DNA of 64,000 bases from Porites lobata. Taxonomy: Eukaryota > Cnidaria > Anthozoa > Scleractinia > Poritidae. Positions 24,201-33,086 of this stretch are shown in pieces (the stretch's first letter is position 1; every line of letters begins with the position of its first letter). The notes under the pieces are model-generated. The model saw only the letters and a program-made list of their open reading frames with translations, did not search any database and was not told where the DNA came from. Location of the stretch: positions 440,001 to 504,000 of the forward strand of contig CALNXK010000079.1 in the NCBI GenBank assembly GCA_942486035.1, in the 5' to 3' direction. The position numbers were made by a program, and so were the translations under genes.

Positions 24201-25142
24201 TTTGTCAGTGGAACTTGGATACCGAGTTTCAATCGTTTGCGGGATTCCGGATTCCTTGAGCTGAATTGCAGATTACAAAGCCCAGGTTTCCGAATTCCGA
24301 AGCAAAAATTGGTTGGATTCCGGTTTCAGCAAGTAAAAATTTAATTTCCTGGGCCGGGTTGTTCAAAGAAGGGTTAAGATAACCCAGGGTTAGTGCAAAA
24401 TTTGAATTTAGATATCAAAGCTTAAAAAGCAAAATCAGTGTTATTATTTTTTTCTACAGCTTAATGATTGGATGGCCTAAAAAGAATAGAGAAAATAATC
24501 CGGGAAAATGCTTTTGAACAAACGAAAAAGAAACCTGGGTTAAACTTTAACCCTGGGTTAGCGCTATTCGGCCTTCGAACAACTGGGCCTTTCCTGGATT
24601 CCGGTTTCCACAAGTGAAAATTTGTTGGGTTCCGGACTGATCCGGATTGCCTTAAAAGGGGTAACTCCTAGTACTATGGATATTTAGTATCAAGAGTAGC
24701 ACAGTTTTGAGATTTAATGTTTCTGTATGTACTTCGGGATTTTTTTTGTGATTTAAGTATCCTTGTATTTTCAGCTCAAGAAGAAATGACTAAAGCCATT
24801 TCACAGAAGCCCAGAATGAAAGATAGCGGACTCCGAAAGGCACAACAGGTACAGAGAGAAAACGTCATTCACTGTTAATCATAAAAAAAGCACTCGGGTT
24901 CGGCTTTATTTAACAGCTATAGCAAGCGTTCATGGTTTAGATAAGACTGAGCAGAGAAACTAGGACAGTCAGCTGGAGAATGACGAGTGGTCACAAAGAA
25001 ACGAAAAAAGTGTACTGCCTACAATACTCACAGTGTTACTTTTGTTCTATTTTAGAGTGGTCGAACTACTGCTGGATCTCGACAAACCGCCCAAAATGGC
25101 CCGGCACACAGCTCCAACAGAAGCCTGCTACACACCAGATAG
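12281..25142 (+). CDS. CEP126: Centrosomal protein CEP126 homologue
   Basis: Eight exons are proposed: 12281-12309, 16054-16176, 16699-16865, 18502-22152, 22412-22555, 22990-23061, 24775-24848 and 25056-25142. Phases agree at every junction and the product is 1448 residues (human CEP126 has 1117). Two regions carry the assignment. The N-terminal charged helix (about residues 11-95), with NRRR then ALEERKKEQ and ATQRFQK, matches human CEP126. Near residue 1376, LSLEEQRLLQSLDRLNERL matches the conserved C-terminal LSAEEQKILESL block. CEP126 binds the centrosome and ciliary base and supports microtubule organisation and cilium formation in vertebrates. The giant exon 4 is Ser/Gly-rich and disordered, with RRVTFSDSIEF at about 318-328 and four tandem GRP repeats at about 981-1088. 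Exon 1 is chosen only by phase and is weak. Introns hold MITEs and a SINE. A possible AATAAA lies at 25586. Confidence 0.8.
13712..13742. repeat. (AAT)n microsatellite
   Basis: About ten AAT/ATA triplets in CEP126 intron 1, just left of an inverted-repeat element end. Confidence 0.85.
13770..13855. mobile_element. Terminal segment of a MITE shared with 33070-33134
   Basis: TATACTACTAAGTGAGAAAT, then TTGATTGGCTTAGAGCAGTG and GGTATTTCAGCTTAA, recur as the reverse complement near 33070-33134. The shared terminus marks a dispersed DNA-element family. The remaining 12310-16053 intron is AT-rich with no exon I can support. Confidence 0.5.
16651..16670. repeat. (GAT)n microsatellite
   Basis: Short GAT run about 30 bp before CEP126 exon 3. 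Confidence 0.8.
16925..17135. repeat. GGATTCCGG dispersed repeat, copy A
   Basis: A roughly 210-bp sequence with several GGGATTCCGGATTC blocks separated by TTTGTCAGTGGAACTTG and TTTGAGCTG. The same block order occurs at 24135-24350 and 44172-44370. No ends or coding capacity are recognised. It lies in CEP126 intron 3. Confidence 0.6.
17420..17610 (-). mobile_element. tRNA-derived SINE in CEP126 intron 3
   Basis: Reading the minus strand, GGTTCTGGGTTAGAATCCCC is a B-box (GGTTCGAATCC-like). It is followed by CTGGATTTGTTTTCAGC, GTCCCGAGTACAAACCTC and TTGTAAATACAGCC, an order I recognise from anthozoan tRNA-type SINEs. The A-box end near 17600 is degraded. A free-standing tRNA gene is excluded because no cloverleaf forms upstream of the B-box. 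Confidence 0.5.
18270..18345. repeat. Hairpin upstream of CEP126 exon 4
   Basis: TACTTAAGACTGTCATTCTT and its near complement pair across a short AT-rich loop around GCATTTATTACATGC. It is a small MITE-like palindrome without visible target duplication. Confidence 0.5.
23697..23987. mobile_element. hAT-type non-autonomous transposon (MITE)
   Basis: The 291-bp element has terminal inverted repeats AGGGTTCGTACAGA and TCTGTACGAACCCT. It is flanked by a perfect 8-bp duplication GTATTACC at 23689-23696 and 23988-23995. An 8-bp duplication with (C)AGGGTTC ends is the hAT signature. No transposase is encoded. It lies in the CEP126 intron between exons 6 and 7. Confidence 0.8.
24135..24350. repeat. 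GGATTCCGG dispersed repeat, copy B (split)
   Basis: The same block order as copy A. It is interrupted at 24351 by a MITE and resumes at 24590-24665 with CCTGGATTCCGGTTTCC, so the repeat is older than the MITE. Confidence 0.6.
24351..24589. mobile_element. MITE with GGGCCGGGTTGTTC ends inserted in a repeat
   Basis: The 239-bp element starts GGGCCGGGTTGTTC and ends GAACAACTGGGCC, an inverted pair. TTTCCT flanks it at 24345-24350 and 24590-24595, a probable target duplication. Degenerate relatives lie at 2030-2225 and 39290-39425. Internal AGGGTTAAG/TTAACCC blocks are also inverted. Confidence 0.7.
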
Positions 25143-25662
25143 CGAGTGGATACTGCATGACAGCTGTAACAGTCAGTCGCCAGTACTGGATGAAGCGGGC
25201 AACCTCCCAAATAAGCCGATCAGATTCTTGCCACGCAATCATCTCCTACTAGTTACAGTAACAAAGAATATAACTACTCTTATAGCTAGTTCATGATCAG
25301 TTTATACATCAGTTTTGCCAAGTTTGTGTAGTATAAATGGTGGTAGCGCGTTGTCGAGTTGCATTTTATTCCTGCTAGTGCTTCGCATTGTTTCCTTAAT
25401 TAAGAACTTGCCTCGCGGGTGAATTTATAACCAACAGTTGAAAGCAGCCAAATCCCCGAACATAATCCTTCAACCCTAACACTGCTGGACAGCGCCAATG
25501 ACAAAATTCAGTTCAGTATGGGATACTGGGAAATTTCCCCACCCACCCTTCCGCTAACCCAACTTCAACTTTGAACGTTATACTAAATAAATAGTACCGT
25601 GTGAATTTTTTTTTTTTTTTTTTAGAAATTGTGAATGCTGAGACTAGGAATGTGTTTGAATG

Positions 25663-26056
25663 ACTTGAACTACTTGCAAAATAAGACATCACGTCTTTAC
25701 TAAATTCGACGCACGTATACGAAATGTAAATGTCAAAATAAAAGTGTTCTAGAAGAACTCGTCAGTCTTCAAGGCTCGTAACCTCCCACGCAGGCGTTTT
25801 TAGGGGAGCTCGTTTTTTTAGGGGAGGGATGAAAAACGAGCTCCCCTAAAAACGCCTGCGTGGGAGGCTACAAGGCTGGAAGAGCGAAATATATTTCGAG
25901 GATTTTACAACTCGTCAGTCTTCGAGGCTCGAAGAGCAAAATATATTTCGAGGATTTTAAAACTTCCGGAACATTTTCATTTTTACATTTTGCATTTGGT
26001 ATACGTGCGTCGAATGTGGTAAAGACGTGATGTCGTATTTTGCAAGTAGTTCAAGT
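25663..26056. mobile_element. Inverted-repeat element with internal direct repeats
   Basis: Arms of about 75 bp: ACTTGAACTACTTGCAAAAT on the left and its complement on the right, continuing through GACGCACGTATAC. Between them a CTCGTCAGTCTTC.AGGCTCG unit recurs at 25758 and 25910, each associated with ATATATTTCGAGGATTTT. A second palindrome (25778-25871) is inserted inside. No ORF is present. Confidence 0.65.
25778..25871. mobile_element. Small palindromic MITE nested in the 25.66-26.06 kb element
   Basis: Ends GTAACCTCCCACGCAGGCG and CGCCTGCGTGGGAGGCTAC are nearly perfect complements, and the arms run on to AGGGGAGCTCG. AAGGCT flanks both sides (25771-25776 and 25872-25877), a likely target duplication, splitting one internal direct repeat of the host element. 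Confidence 0.65.
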
Positions 26057-27026
26057 TGTGAAATTTCTGTTAGAGAGGTTTCGTTTGAATCGTAACACCA
26101 TAGGATGTCATTCACAGACTCAAAAGTTAGAACGTTACGCGCCTGTAATTAACTCTCAGGGTGAAGGGGTAGTACATTCGTGCAATATTCTTGTTCTTTG
26201 CCTCTAAAAATCGCAATAGTGTTTTACAATTGAGTTCTTTAGAGAACAAACCCAAAGAACTACTCTGGCTAAAATTGCAAGGAAAAGGGGCAATCAAGTC
26301 TCTAGTCAATTGCCTGTAGGAAAATACTCCTGAACAAGTTACAGTTGTTTGTTTGGCCCTACTTCTGATTGGTTGAGAAAGAAGGGCAAGACTTTTCACC
26401 CAATCAAAAAGCGTCGTAATACAAACAGCTTGAGGGTTTATACGAGACTTGAAAAACCCCTTGTTTTTTGATACTCATTCCAATGTTTTGCCAAGGCGCT
26501 TATGGATATTTGGATTGATACTTTAAAATGCAGCGATATTGGTTTGCATTTTAAAGAATCTCTTTACCAACCCTGAAGCTGCCCAGCTCTCCAGGCAAGT
26601 TTTCTGTGGGCTGTTTTTATTTCTTGGCGGCTGGTTTGTATATTTTGTATAGTTTTCAGAACAAAAGTGCTTGAATAAAACAAAGGACTTATTTATTGTG
26701 TTCGTGGGCGCGAGATTATACAGTCATGTACAGTCTTGGTGTGTTCATTCGATGTGTACAAAAATGTAAATAGGAATGAATGATTAAAAGTTATTACTAC
26801 TACTTTTGGGAGATTACTGAAACTTCCTGAAAGAAGCTTTCTCTCGTTGCTAAACCGAATTTTTATGTTCACCAGTCGGCTGTTTTGATGGGGTAACCAT
26901 GCGTTGTTAATCCTGGCTGCGTCCCTCGGGGAAAGGTTGATATGATAAGGTATTTCAAATTCAAACTTATTGACTGTCCAAACTATTAAAAAAAATTGTT
27001 GTCTCGGTGTCAATCCCGGTAGCACG

Positions 27027-28169
27027 ATGCACATGGAGGAAGCAGCGAATTTAATTTGTTCTCTGCAGCAGACGCTGGGTGACCTTGACACAGTTCTAGC
27101 TAACGTGAATGAACGTAGCAAACGAACGATTTTGCATATCGAGACAGCGGCTCAACGAATTTTGCAGACCGTAACAGAACACAGGCACAAATTGGTTTCT
27201 AAAGTTAATGAAATAACGGAGGCAAAGCTTCAAGCGCTGCAAGCAGAAAAGGAAAGCGTTCAGGAAAATTTTAGAGCTGTTGAAAACGTTTTACGTTCTG
27301 CTCAGAGTACCAGTGTTGTTGAAGATTCTGAAGAATGGAATGTCGCGTTAGCAAAGCAGTTGAGTGACTTGAAAGAGCAGGATTTCGATTTCCAGGTGTA
27401 TGACGAAGATATGAGATTTCATTTTCTGTACCGAGATGAAAAGCTATTGGCAGCGATTTGTAAATTCGGAGAGGTATTTACCATTGCGAATGACCATCCG
27501 CGAAACTTGGATGGAACTGGGACATGCCTGCTACAACAAAAAGAACCAGAGGCACTACCAAACAATTGTGAAGAAAGGGAATTCACTGACAGAGGTGAAA
27601 GCGGGCCTTCTGTAAAAGAATTTCAAGGCGAAGTGAAAAATCCAGACCAGAATACAGAAACACAATGTCCCTTCGAGGGAGAAGTTCTGAACTGTGAGCT
27701 CTCCAGCGAAACGCAGCGCGATGGGGCTGAATTGGTACAAGTTGATGCGAAAAACAATTCTCTCTCCCATGGCAGTATGATTTCGAATGTCTTCGAGTCC
27801 GAACTGATAGAATCTCGAGAACATGAAGGCGCTCCAGGTCAACCAGAAGAAAGGTTAGATGTGGAGTTCTTGCACGAAGACCCCAGGGAATGCCAGGAGG
27901 TGGCTGGAAATGAAGTCAATCACGACAAGACCTCAGTACCGAAGTCAAGACCAGAGAGTGAAGAAGGAAATTTTGATTCCAAGAGCTGTGAGCAAGTTGC
28001 ACAGGACTATAACTTGTGCTCAGATGTGAACGAGAGGAAAACAAGTACTACATTGACAGAAGATGGACACAACTGCGACCTTTCAGGTCCTGATTTAAAC
28101 AAAGAAGGAGGGGCAACTTTAGCCGAAGACAAGGAAGTTATCAACGATTTGAACAACAACGAGAAGTAA
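27027..28169 (+). CDS. TRIM/NHL-like coiled-coil protein lacking RING, B-box and NHL regions
   Basis: A single open frame encodes 380 residues from the ATG at 27027; an in-frame ATG at 26970 would add 19. Residues about 1-110 form a heptad-rich coiled coil (SLQQTLGDLDTVLANVNE, then HIETAAQRILQTVTEHRHKL) like the region after the B-box in TRIM2/3/56-type proteins. Residues about 125-165 (DEDMRFHFLYRD, then AICKFGEVFTI) match the short segment that follows that coiled coil. The filamin and NHL domains expected next are absent. They are replaced by about 200 acidic, low-complexity residues ending NDLNNNEK. No RING or B-box cysteines are visible upstream. Without a RING it should not act as a ubiquitin ligase; it might oligomerise with TRIM partners (inference). 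It could be a truncated paralogue, a retrocopy or a decaying gene, but the frame is intact. Confidence 0.6.
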   Translation: MHMEEAANLICSLQQTLGDLDTVLANVNERSKRTILHIETAAQRILQTVTEHRHKLVSKVNEITEAKLQALQAEKESVQENFRAVENVLRSAQSTSVVEDSEEWNVALAKQLSDLKEQDFDFQVYDEDMRFHFLYRDEKLLAAICKFGEVFTIANDHPRNLDGTGTCLLQQKEPEALPNNCEEREFTDRGESGPSVKEFQGEVKNPDQNTETQCPFEGEVLNCELSSETQRDGAELVQVDAKNNSLSHGSMISNVFESELIESREHEGAPGQPEERLDVEFLHEDPRECQEVAGNEVNHDKTSVPKSRPESEEGNFDSKSCEQVAQDYNLCSDVNERKTSTTLTEDGHNCDLSGPDLNKEGGATLAEDKEVINDLNNNEK

Positions 28170-28227
28170 GACGAAGATGAAAACAAAACGGATCAAGCTT
28201 CAAACGAGGATTAATCGTCGAGATACC

Positions 28228-28372
28228 TTGCCTGCGTAGCAAGCGTTTCCGAACGAGTTATTGCGCGAAAGTAGGAGTGAGAGCAAAAAAAAATGGAAGA
28301 AGGAGGAGGCTTTCGTCTCAGACTTTCTCGGCGAATCGAACTCGCACGGAGACGCTTGCTATGTAGGCTACT
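28228..28372. mobile_element. MITE with GCCTGCGTAGCAAGCG ends
   Basis: Left TTGCCTGCGTAGCAAGCG and right CGCTTGCTATGTAGGCTACT are imperfect inverted repeats. AGATACC occurs directly outside both ends (28221-28227 and 28373-28379), a probable 7-bp target duplication. It begins 58 bp after the TRIM-like stop codon. Confidence 0.6.
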
Positions 28373-28944
28373 AGATACCCACTAAGTAACATCAGCATTG
28401 ATGACCCGACATGTGTTTTCTGTCTTTCTGCGAAGTTTTAACAAGATTTCAACGGACATCATCTGACCAATTAAAGTATAACAACGGGGAACGTAATTAA
28501 AGTTTCTGAGCGTGCTACCTCTTACCCATTTGCTTCTTAGAAATTTCGGCAGAAGTAAAGCGGGAAGGGAACGCTTCAAAAGCGCAAAGGATCATGGGAA
28601 CTCCGAAGGCTTACCGTGAAATGAGGAACGGTTCCCCGTTTTTCGCCCTTCCCAAGAGCTCCTCGCGCCACGACTTCCGCCGAAAACCCAAGGGGCAACT
28701 GAGCGCGAAGTTTTAGTCAGCAGTGCTAAAGCTTGGGGTGAGTCGGTAAACATACAACTGATGAACGCGTCAAAACATGCAACTAGTGTCCAGGACGCCG
28801 GACAGGACGGAAACGTGCAGCGTTTCAAGATGCGAAAACACGCAAGCGTTGTAGAATACCAGGAAAACAGTTCGCGAAATATAAGTAGTTTATATAAAGT
28901 GCGGGGAAACATGCACCTGTAAACCAAACGCTGGCAAATGGCCT

Positions 28945-29154
28945 GGCCCCAGTTGTTCAAAAGGTGGATAGCGCTATCCACCGGATATATCACTATCCAG
29001 TGGTTAAGTATTAAGGAGACCAATTGCGTTATCCAGTGGGTAGAGATAATCTCTATCCACTGGATAGTGCAATTTGTTTTCCCTAATACTTTTCCACTGG
29101 ATAGTGATATATCCGCTGGATAACGCTATCCACCTTTTGAACAACCAAGGCCAG
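28945..29154. mobile_element. Palindromic MITE with GTTGTTCAAAAGGTGG ends
   Basis: GTTGTTCAAAAGGTGGATAG at the left is exactly complemented by CTATCCACCTTTTGAACAAC at the right. Internally GATATATCACTATCCAGTGG and related TATCC blocks are also inverted, so the whole 210 bp folds. No target duplication was identified. Confidence 0.65.
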
Positions 29155-29245
29155 GTGAAGAGACACTTGTTTATAGTTTCTTCCTGTATTATTGTTTGTG
29201 TGAGAGTAGCGAGTCTCGACATATTTCATGATGACTCACAATACG

Positions 29246-29450
29246 GGAGACGGTGTCACAGTGCTTAGTGCTTTAGACTCTTTATCAAGGGATCCAGCAG
29301 GTTCAAGCCCGGACGGGGCGACTGTGTTGTGTTCTTGGACAAGACACTTCTCACTCAGTGACTTACTTCACTTAGCGGTATGAATGGGGACCGGTAAATT
29401 TAATGCAGAGATTAACCCTGCAAAGGAGTAGTATCCCATCCAGGGGGAAG
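29246..29450 (+). mobile_element. tRNA-derived SINE
   Basis: A B-box-like GGTTCAAGCCC at 29299 is followed by TTCTTGGACAAGACACTTCT and AATGGGGACCGG, the order of a conserved central domain seen in several animal SINE families. I do not name the family. The A-box lies in the degraded stretch near 29250-29270. The rest of 28380-29830 shows no gene. Confidence 0.55.
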
Positions 29451-29834
29451 GGAATAGAAATTTTCCTAGTGGCGGAAACCAGTTCAAATGTTAGAAGTTT
29501 TATCATTTTGCCATCGGAAAAGGGCTTAGCCTCCTGCAATAAAATTAACCGTGCTAACTTTTCTGGTGAGAAAATAAAGGTAAAATGGAGCCTTCGGGGC
29601 TGTCTATTTTCTTAGAATCCTCTAAAAAAAGTTAAGTCGAATTTCGTTCTCTCATCTAAAGATCTTAAATGTCTCTTTCGTTTAGGTCCATAACAAACGC
29701 ACAAGTTAGGCCTACTTGTGTATCTTGCCCGCTCGGGATTTTCCGCCTGATCTGCAAGAACGTGAAAAATGGCTCTTTGTCATAAAACAAATCCTTGTTT
29801 CCTCAAGATAGATATGCGTCGTTTACAAAGAGTG

Positions 29835-29952
29835 AGGTTAATATGGCTGTATATTAGCCAGTTATATTTTGCGTTTTTACTGACCGAGACATTGTCTAGG
29901 TCAATGAAAACGCCAAAACGAACGAGGCCAATATACAGCCATCTTGACCGAA
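29835..29952. mobile_element. Inverted-repeat element, eroded
   Basis: AATATGGCTGTATATTAGCC pairs with GGCCAATATACAGCCATCTT, and GCGTTTTTACTGACC pairs imperfectly with the stretch around 29905. A further ATATGG/CCATATAA pair extends to about 30100. Confidence 0.4.
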
Positions 29953-30595
29953 CAAGCTTGGTCAATAGAGGATTTATTATATGGTCAAAAAGAGGACTTT
30001 TTCTTGCGGGACTAACAGGGGAATTCTTGCCCGCTTGGCTAGCCAATCAGAACGCAGGATTCGCTTCATCTTGCCTGCTCGCAGGTTCAGCCATATAATA
30101 ACGCTGAATATTGATGAACCTTGTTCTTCTTTGCGTTTTTGTTGACATCGACTTTACAAATGTATCTCGGTCAAATGCTTGGCTAACAACGCATATTTAC
30201 TAATGCTTCAAGAAGCACACATGCTTTCGCTTCCTTGACATAAGTAGATTTTTATTATTATTTTATAAATTACCAGCTGCAACATTAAAACAAACGTTCT
30301 ACAGTTCTGTTTCTGTGGTAGTAGTAGTAGAAGGAATGCGATTAGATACCACAGATTCGACTCCAGATACGTCGGAATGTTTATACTTTGTTCTGAGGCT
30401 AATAACTTTTGAGGTACTAGAAAAAAAGAGGATATATTAAAATAACTTTCTGGATAATTTTCAACGTATTATAACTCCTTTATCAATAACTCAGTTAGAA
30501 TAAGGACTAAACAGACCACGACTGTTTTTACTTAAAAGTGCCGAGGGTTGTTTATTAGACCAGAGGCGTCTAATAGAGTGTGACGTCTAATACAA

Positions 30596-31018
30596 ACTTA
30601 AGAGGGAACCCATCAGCAAACTGAGTAATTTTAATTTTCAGTGGACAAAAACCTTTAACAATATTACATTCTTTTTTACATTTTTCAAGGGCTATAGATG
30701 TAATTAATCATTTGTAATAACACCAAAGAAAATTTCTTATGGGAGCCCGAGAAAATGAATGTCAAATTTCACAAAATTACATCTTACACAATGAAATTTT
30801 CCGAATTTTACCTGTGTAATCACAATTCTTGAGAAATTTGACATTCACTCGGAAATCCATGAGAAATTTTCTTTGGTGTTACTACAAATGATTTATTACC
30901 TCTTTAGCCCTTGAAAAATGTAAAAAAGAATGCAATATTGTTTGAATTGTTCTGGTACAAGGTTTTTGTCCACTGAAAATTAAAATTACTCAGTTTCCTG
31001 ATGGCTTCCATCTTAAAA
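30596..31018. mobile_element. Long inverted-repeat element of about 420 bp
   Basis: The left arm runs through CTTAAGAGGGAACCCATCAG and TAATTTTAATTTTCAGTGGA. The right arm is its complement through TCCACTGAAAATTAAAATTA to GGCTTCCATCTTAA. Inner blocks around AATTTGACATTCACTC are also complementary, so the arms are nearly 200 bp each. No coding capacity is present. It sits 0.4 kb downstream of the TMEM39 stop. Confidence 0.6.
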
Positions 31019-31434
31019 GTGTAGAGGGGCGTTTGGTAGAGGCGTTTATTTGAGAGAGGACGTCCATTAGATCATTTACGGTATAGAAGATACAAACAAG
31101 CAAAGAGTTGCAAGAAAAAAAATTAACAGAAATTTTCTCAGCCAATGAATACTACCCGTAGTCAATCTTTTTAAAGAACTAATGTTTAAAGCGTTAATTG
31201 AGTGGTGGTATACTGAGGAGGCAAAGACCTGGGAGTTTTGTGGCAAGTTAGGGTTATGTTTGGCAGTTAAATTAAAAATCGAATAATTTTGCGAGTGTTA
31301 ATTCCGAGCACGATATTTAGTTAAAAAAAAAAAAAACACCAGTAGCAGTTCAAGTGACTAAAAAGCCCAGTCCATTGTAACTAATCGCATTCACATACTA
31401 CAGTACTTATCTAATAGGCTCTATTTTAAGGCTC

Positions 31435-32968
31435 TCACGTTCCTGTTCTCTCTTGTACCACGGCCTGGAGTGCCCAGCGATCCCGGAAGAGCCTGTAGAG
31501 TATGAGGTAGTTAAACGTTAGAAGACCCGTGACCGAGAGGAGCTGGTGCCAAGAGTGACATCGCGTTATCATAAAAAGCTGATATAACACCAGTAAGAGG
31601 AGAACTGCAGCCATCCAGTTGATAAGACGCAAAGGAGACTCGAACATGAACTGTAAACAAAAGGAAGACACTGTTAGGAAAATGGTCAAAACTATTGTAC
31701 ACAGCCGAGAACCACTGCAGCATCTCCATGTAGCGCCTTCCCCAATTTGAATAGTGCTCATTATACGTTTCTGGGGAAATTGCCCACCTACCCCTCCCCT
31801 AAGCCAACATTTTGCCCTAAGTGAGAAGCAAGTGTTAATGTTGGCTTAGGGGAGGGGTAGGTGGGCAGTTTCCCAGAAACGTCTGATGATCCCATGCGTT
31901 CATATCTGCATAGCCTCTTCTTTTGCTGGCAGAAATAAAGGATACGATTTTAATGTCCCAGTGTAGTTTGCCTGACCATGCAGGGTTTAGACACACAAAA
32001 TATTTAATTCGTACCTTAGATTTTTCACGCCAAAACTTTCTGCTGATCAGGGGTATCTGATGGATGGTGTCTTGCACAGCCCTACCAACCCTAACCAAGG
32101 TGGGTCTTCGTTGAAGACAATTGTTTTGCCCACTTCCCTTACTTTGATTCGATTATGGAAGTGAAACGCGAAAGATACATTTTTTCCCGAGTGCTGAGAA
32201 AGGAGAAAGATACAACTCTTCTTATGTGCTCTATTTCACCAAGGTTTATACAAACAAATACTTTGGAACATTTAGTACTTTATGTTCCGTCATCAATCTC
32301 ATTGTACAGTTATGATGAAAATGGACGTATATTCTAAAAACGTACTATTCTCCCGGAGAAGGATACACAGTTTTTCTTCCATCCCACACTCATGTCATTG
32401 GGTATTCAAGGTTGGGCGGGAGACTGGGTCAGTGTTGTGTCGAAATGGCTGATGGGACTGTTTCGGAGGACGCTATCTCCTCTTTCATTGGCTATTACAA
32501 AGTTGCGCGGGAAAATGGGTCTGAAAGCGTCCCCTGCAATAGTCCCACAATGCAGAAATTTAGACCCCCCCCCCCACCCCAAATCAAAGATGGAAAAATG
32601 GCGCGTTTTGTTCATCGGGCGGCTTTACACATGTTGTTCTGCTGGGTTACTTACAAAAAACCTTCCATGATGAGAGTCTCCAGGGATTGCTACATTATGG
32701 ATACCAAGTGCTTTATAGAGAAGTTTACCATGCCGCACTAGAACCCCCTGAGGCCATACTGTTAACGCCGACCATCTAGAGGAAGAAGCAGAAAACGAGA
32801 CTGAGTCCAGCGCTGGTCGGCGATTGTAAACACATTCTTGCATTAGTATAGGTAATAGCATGATTTGTAGTGATATTTGGTATAAATACCACAAGTGATA
32901 TTTCAAAATTGTTATACGTAAGTTCACGAGCCGTTAGGCAAGTGAAACTTGAGACAATTTTGAAATAT

Positions 32969-33002
<34 letters not shown>

Positions 33003-33053
33003 ATCATGCTATTTTTTGTTTACACTACTACCCACAAAGAGTTTGTAATTTTC

Positions 33054-33086
<33 letters not shown>

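Noticed and set aside
28592..29222. Minus-strand ORFs of 143 and 72 codons
   Set aside because: Much of their length lies in the palindromic MITE at 28945-29154. No family resemblance was seen.
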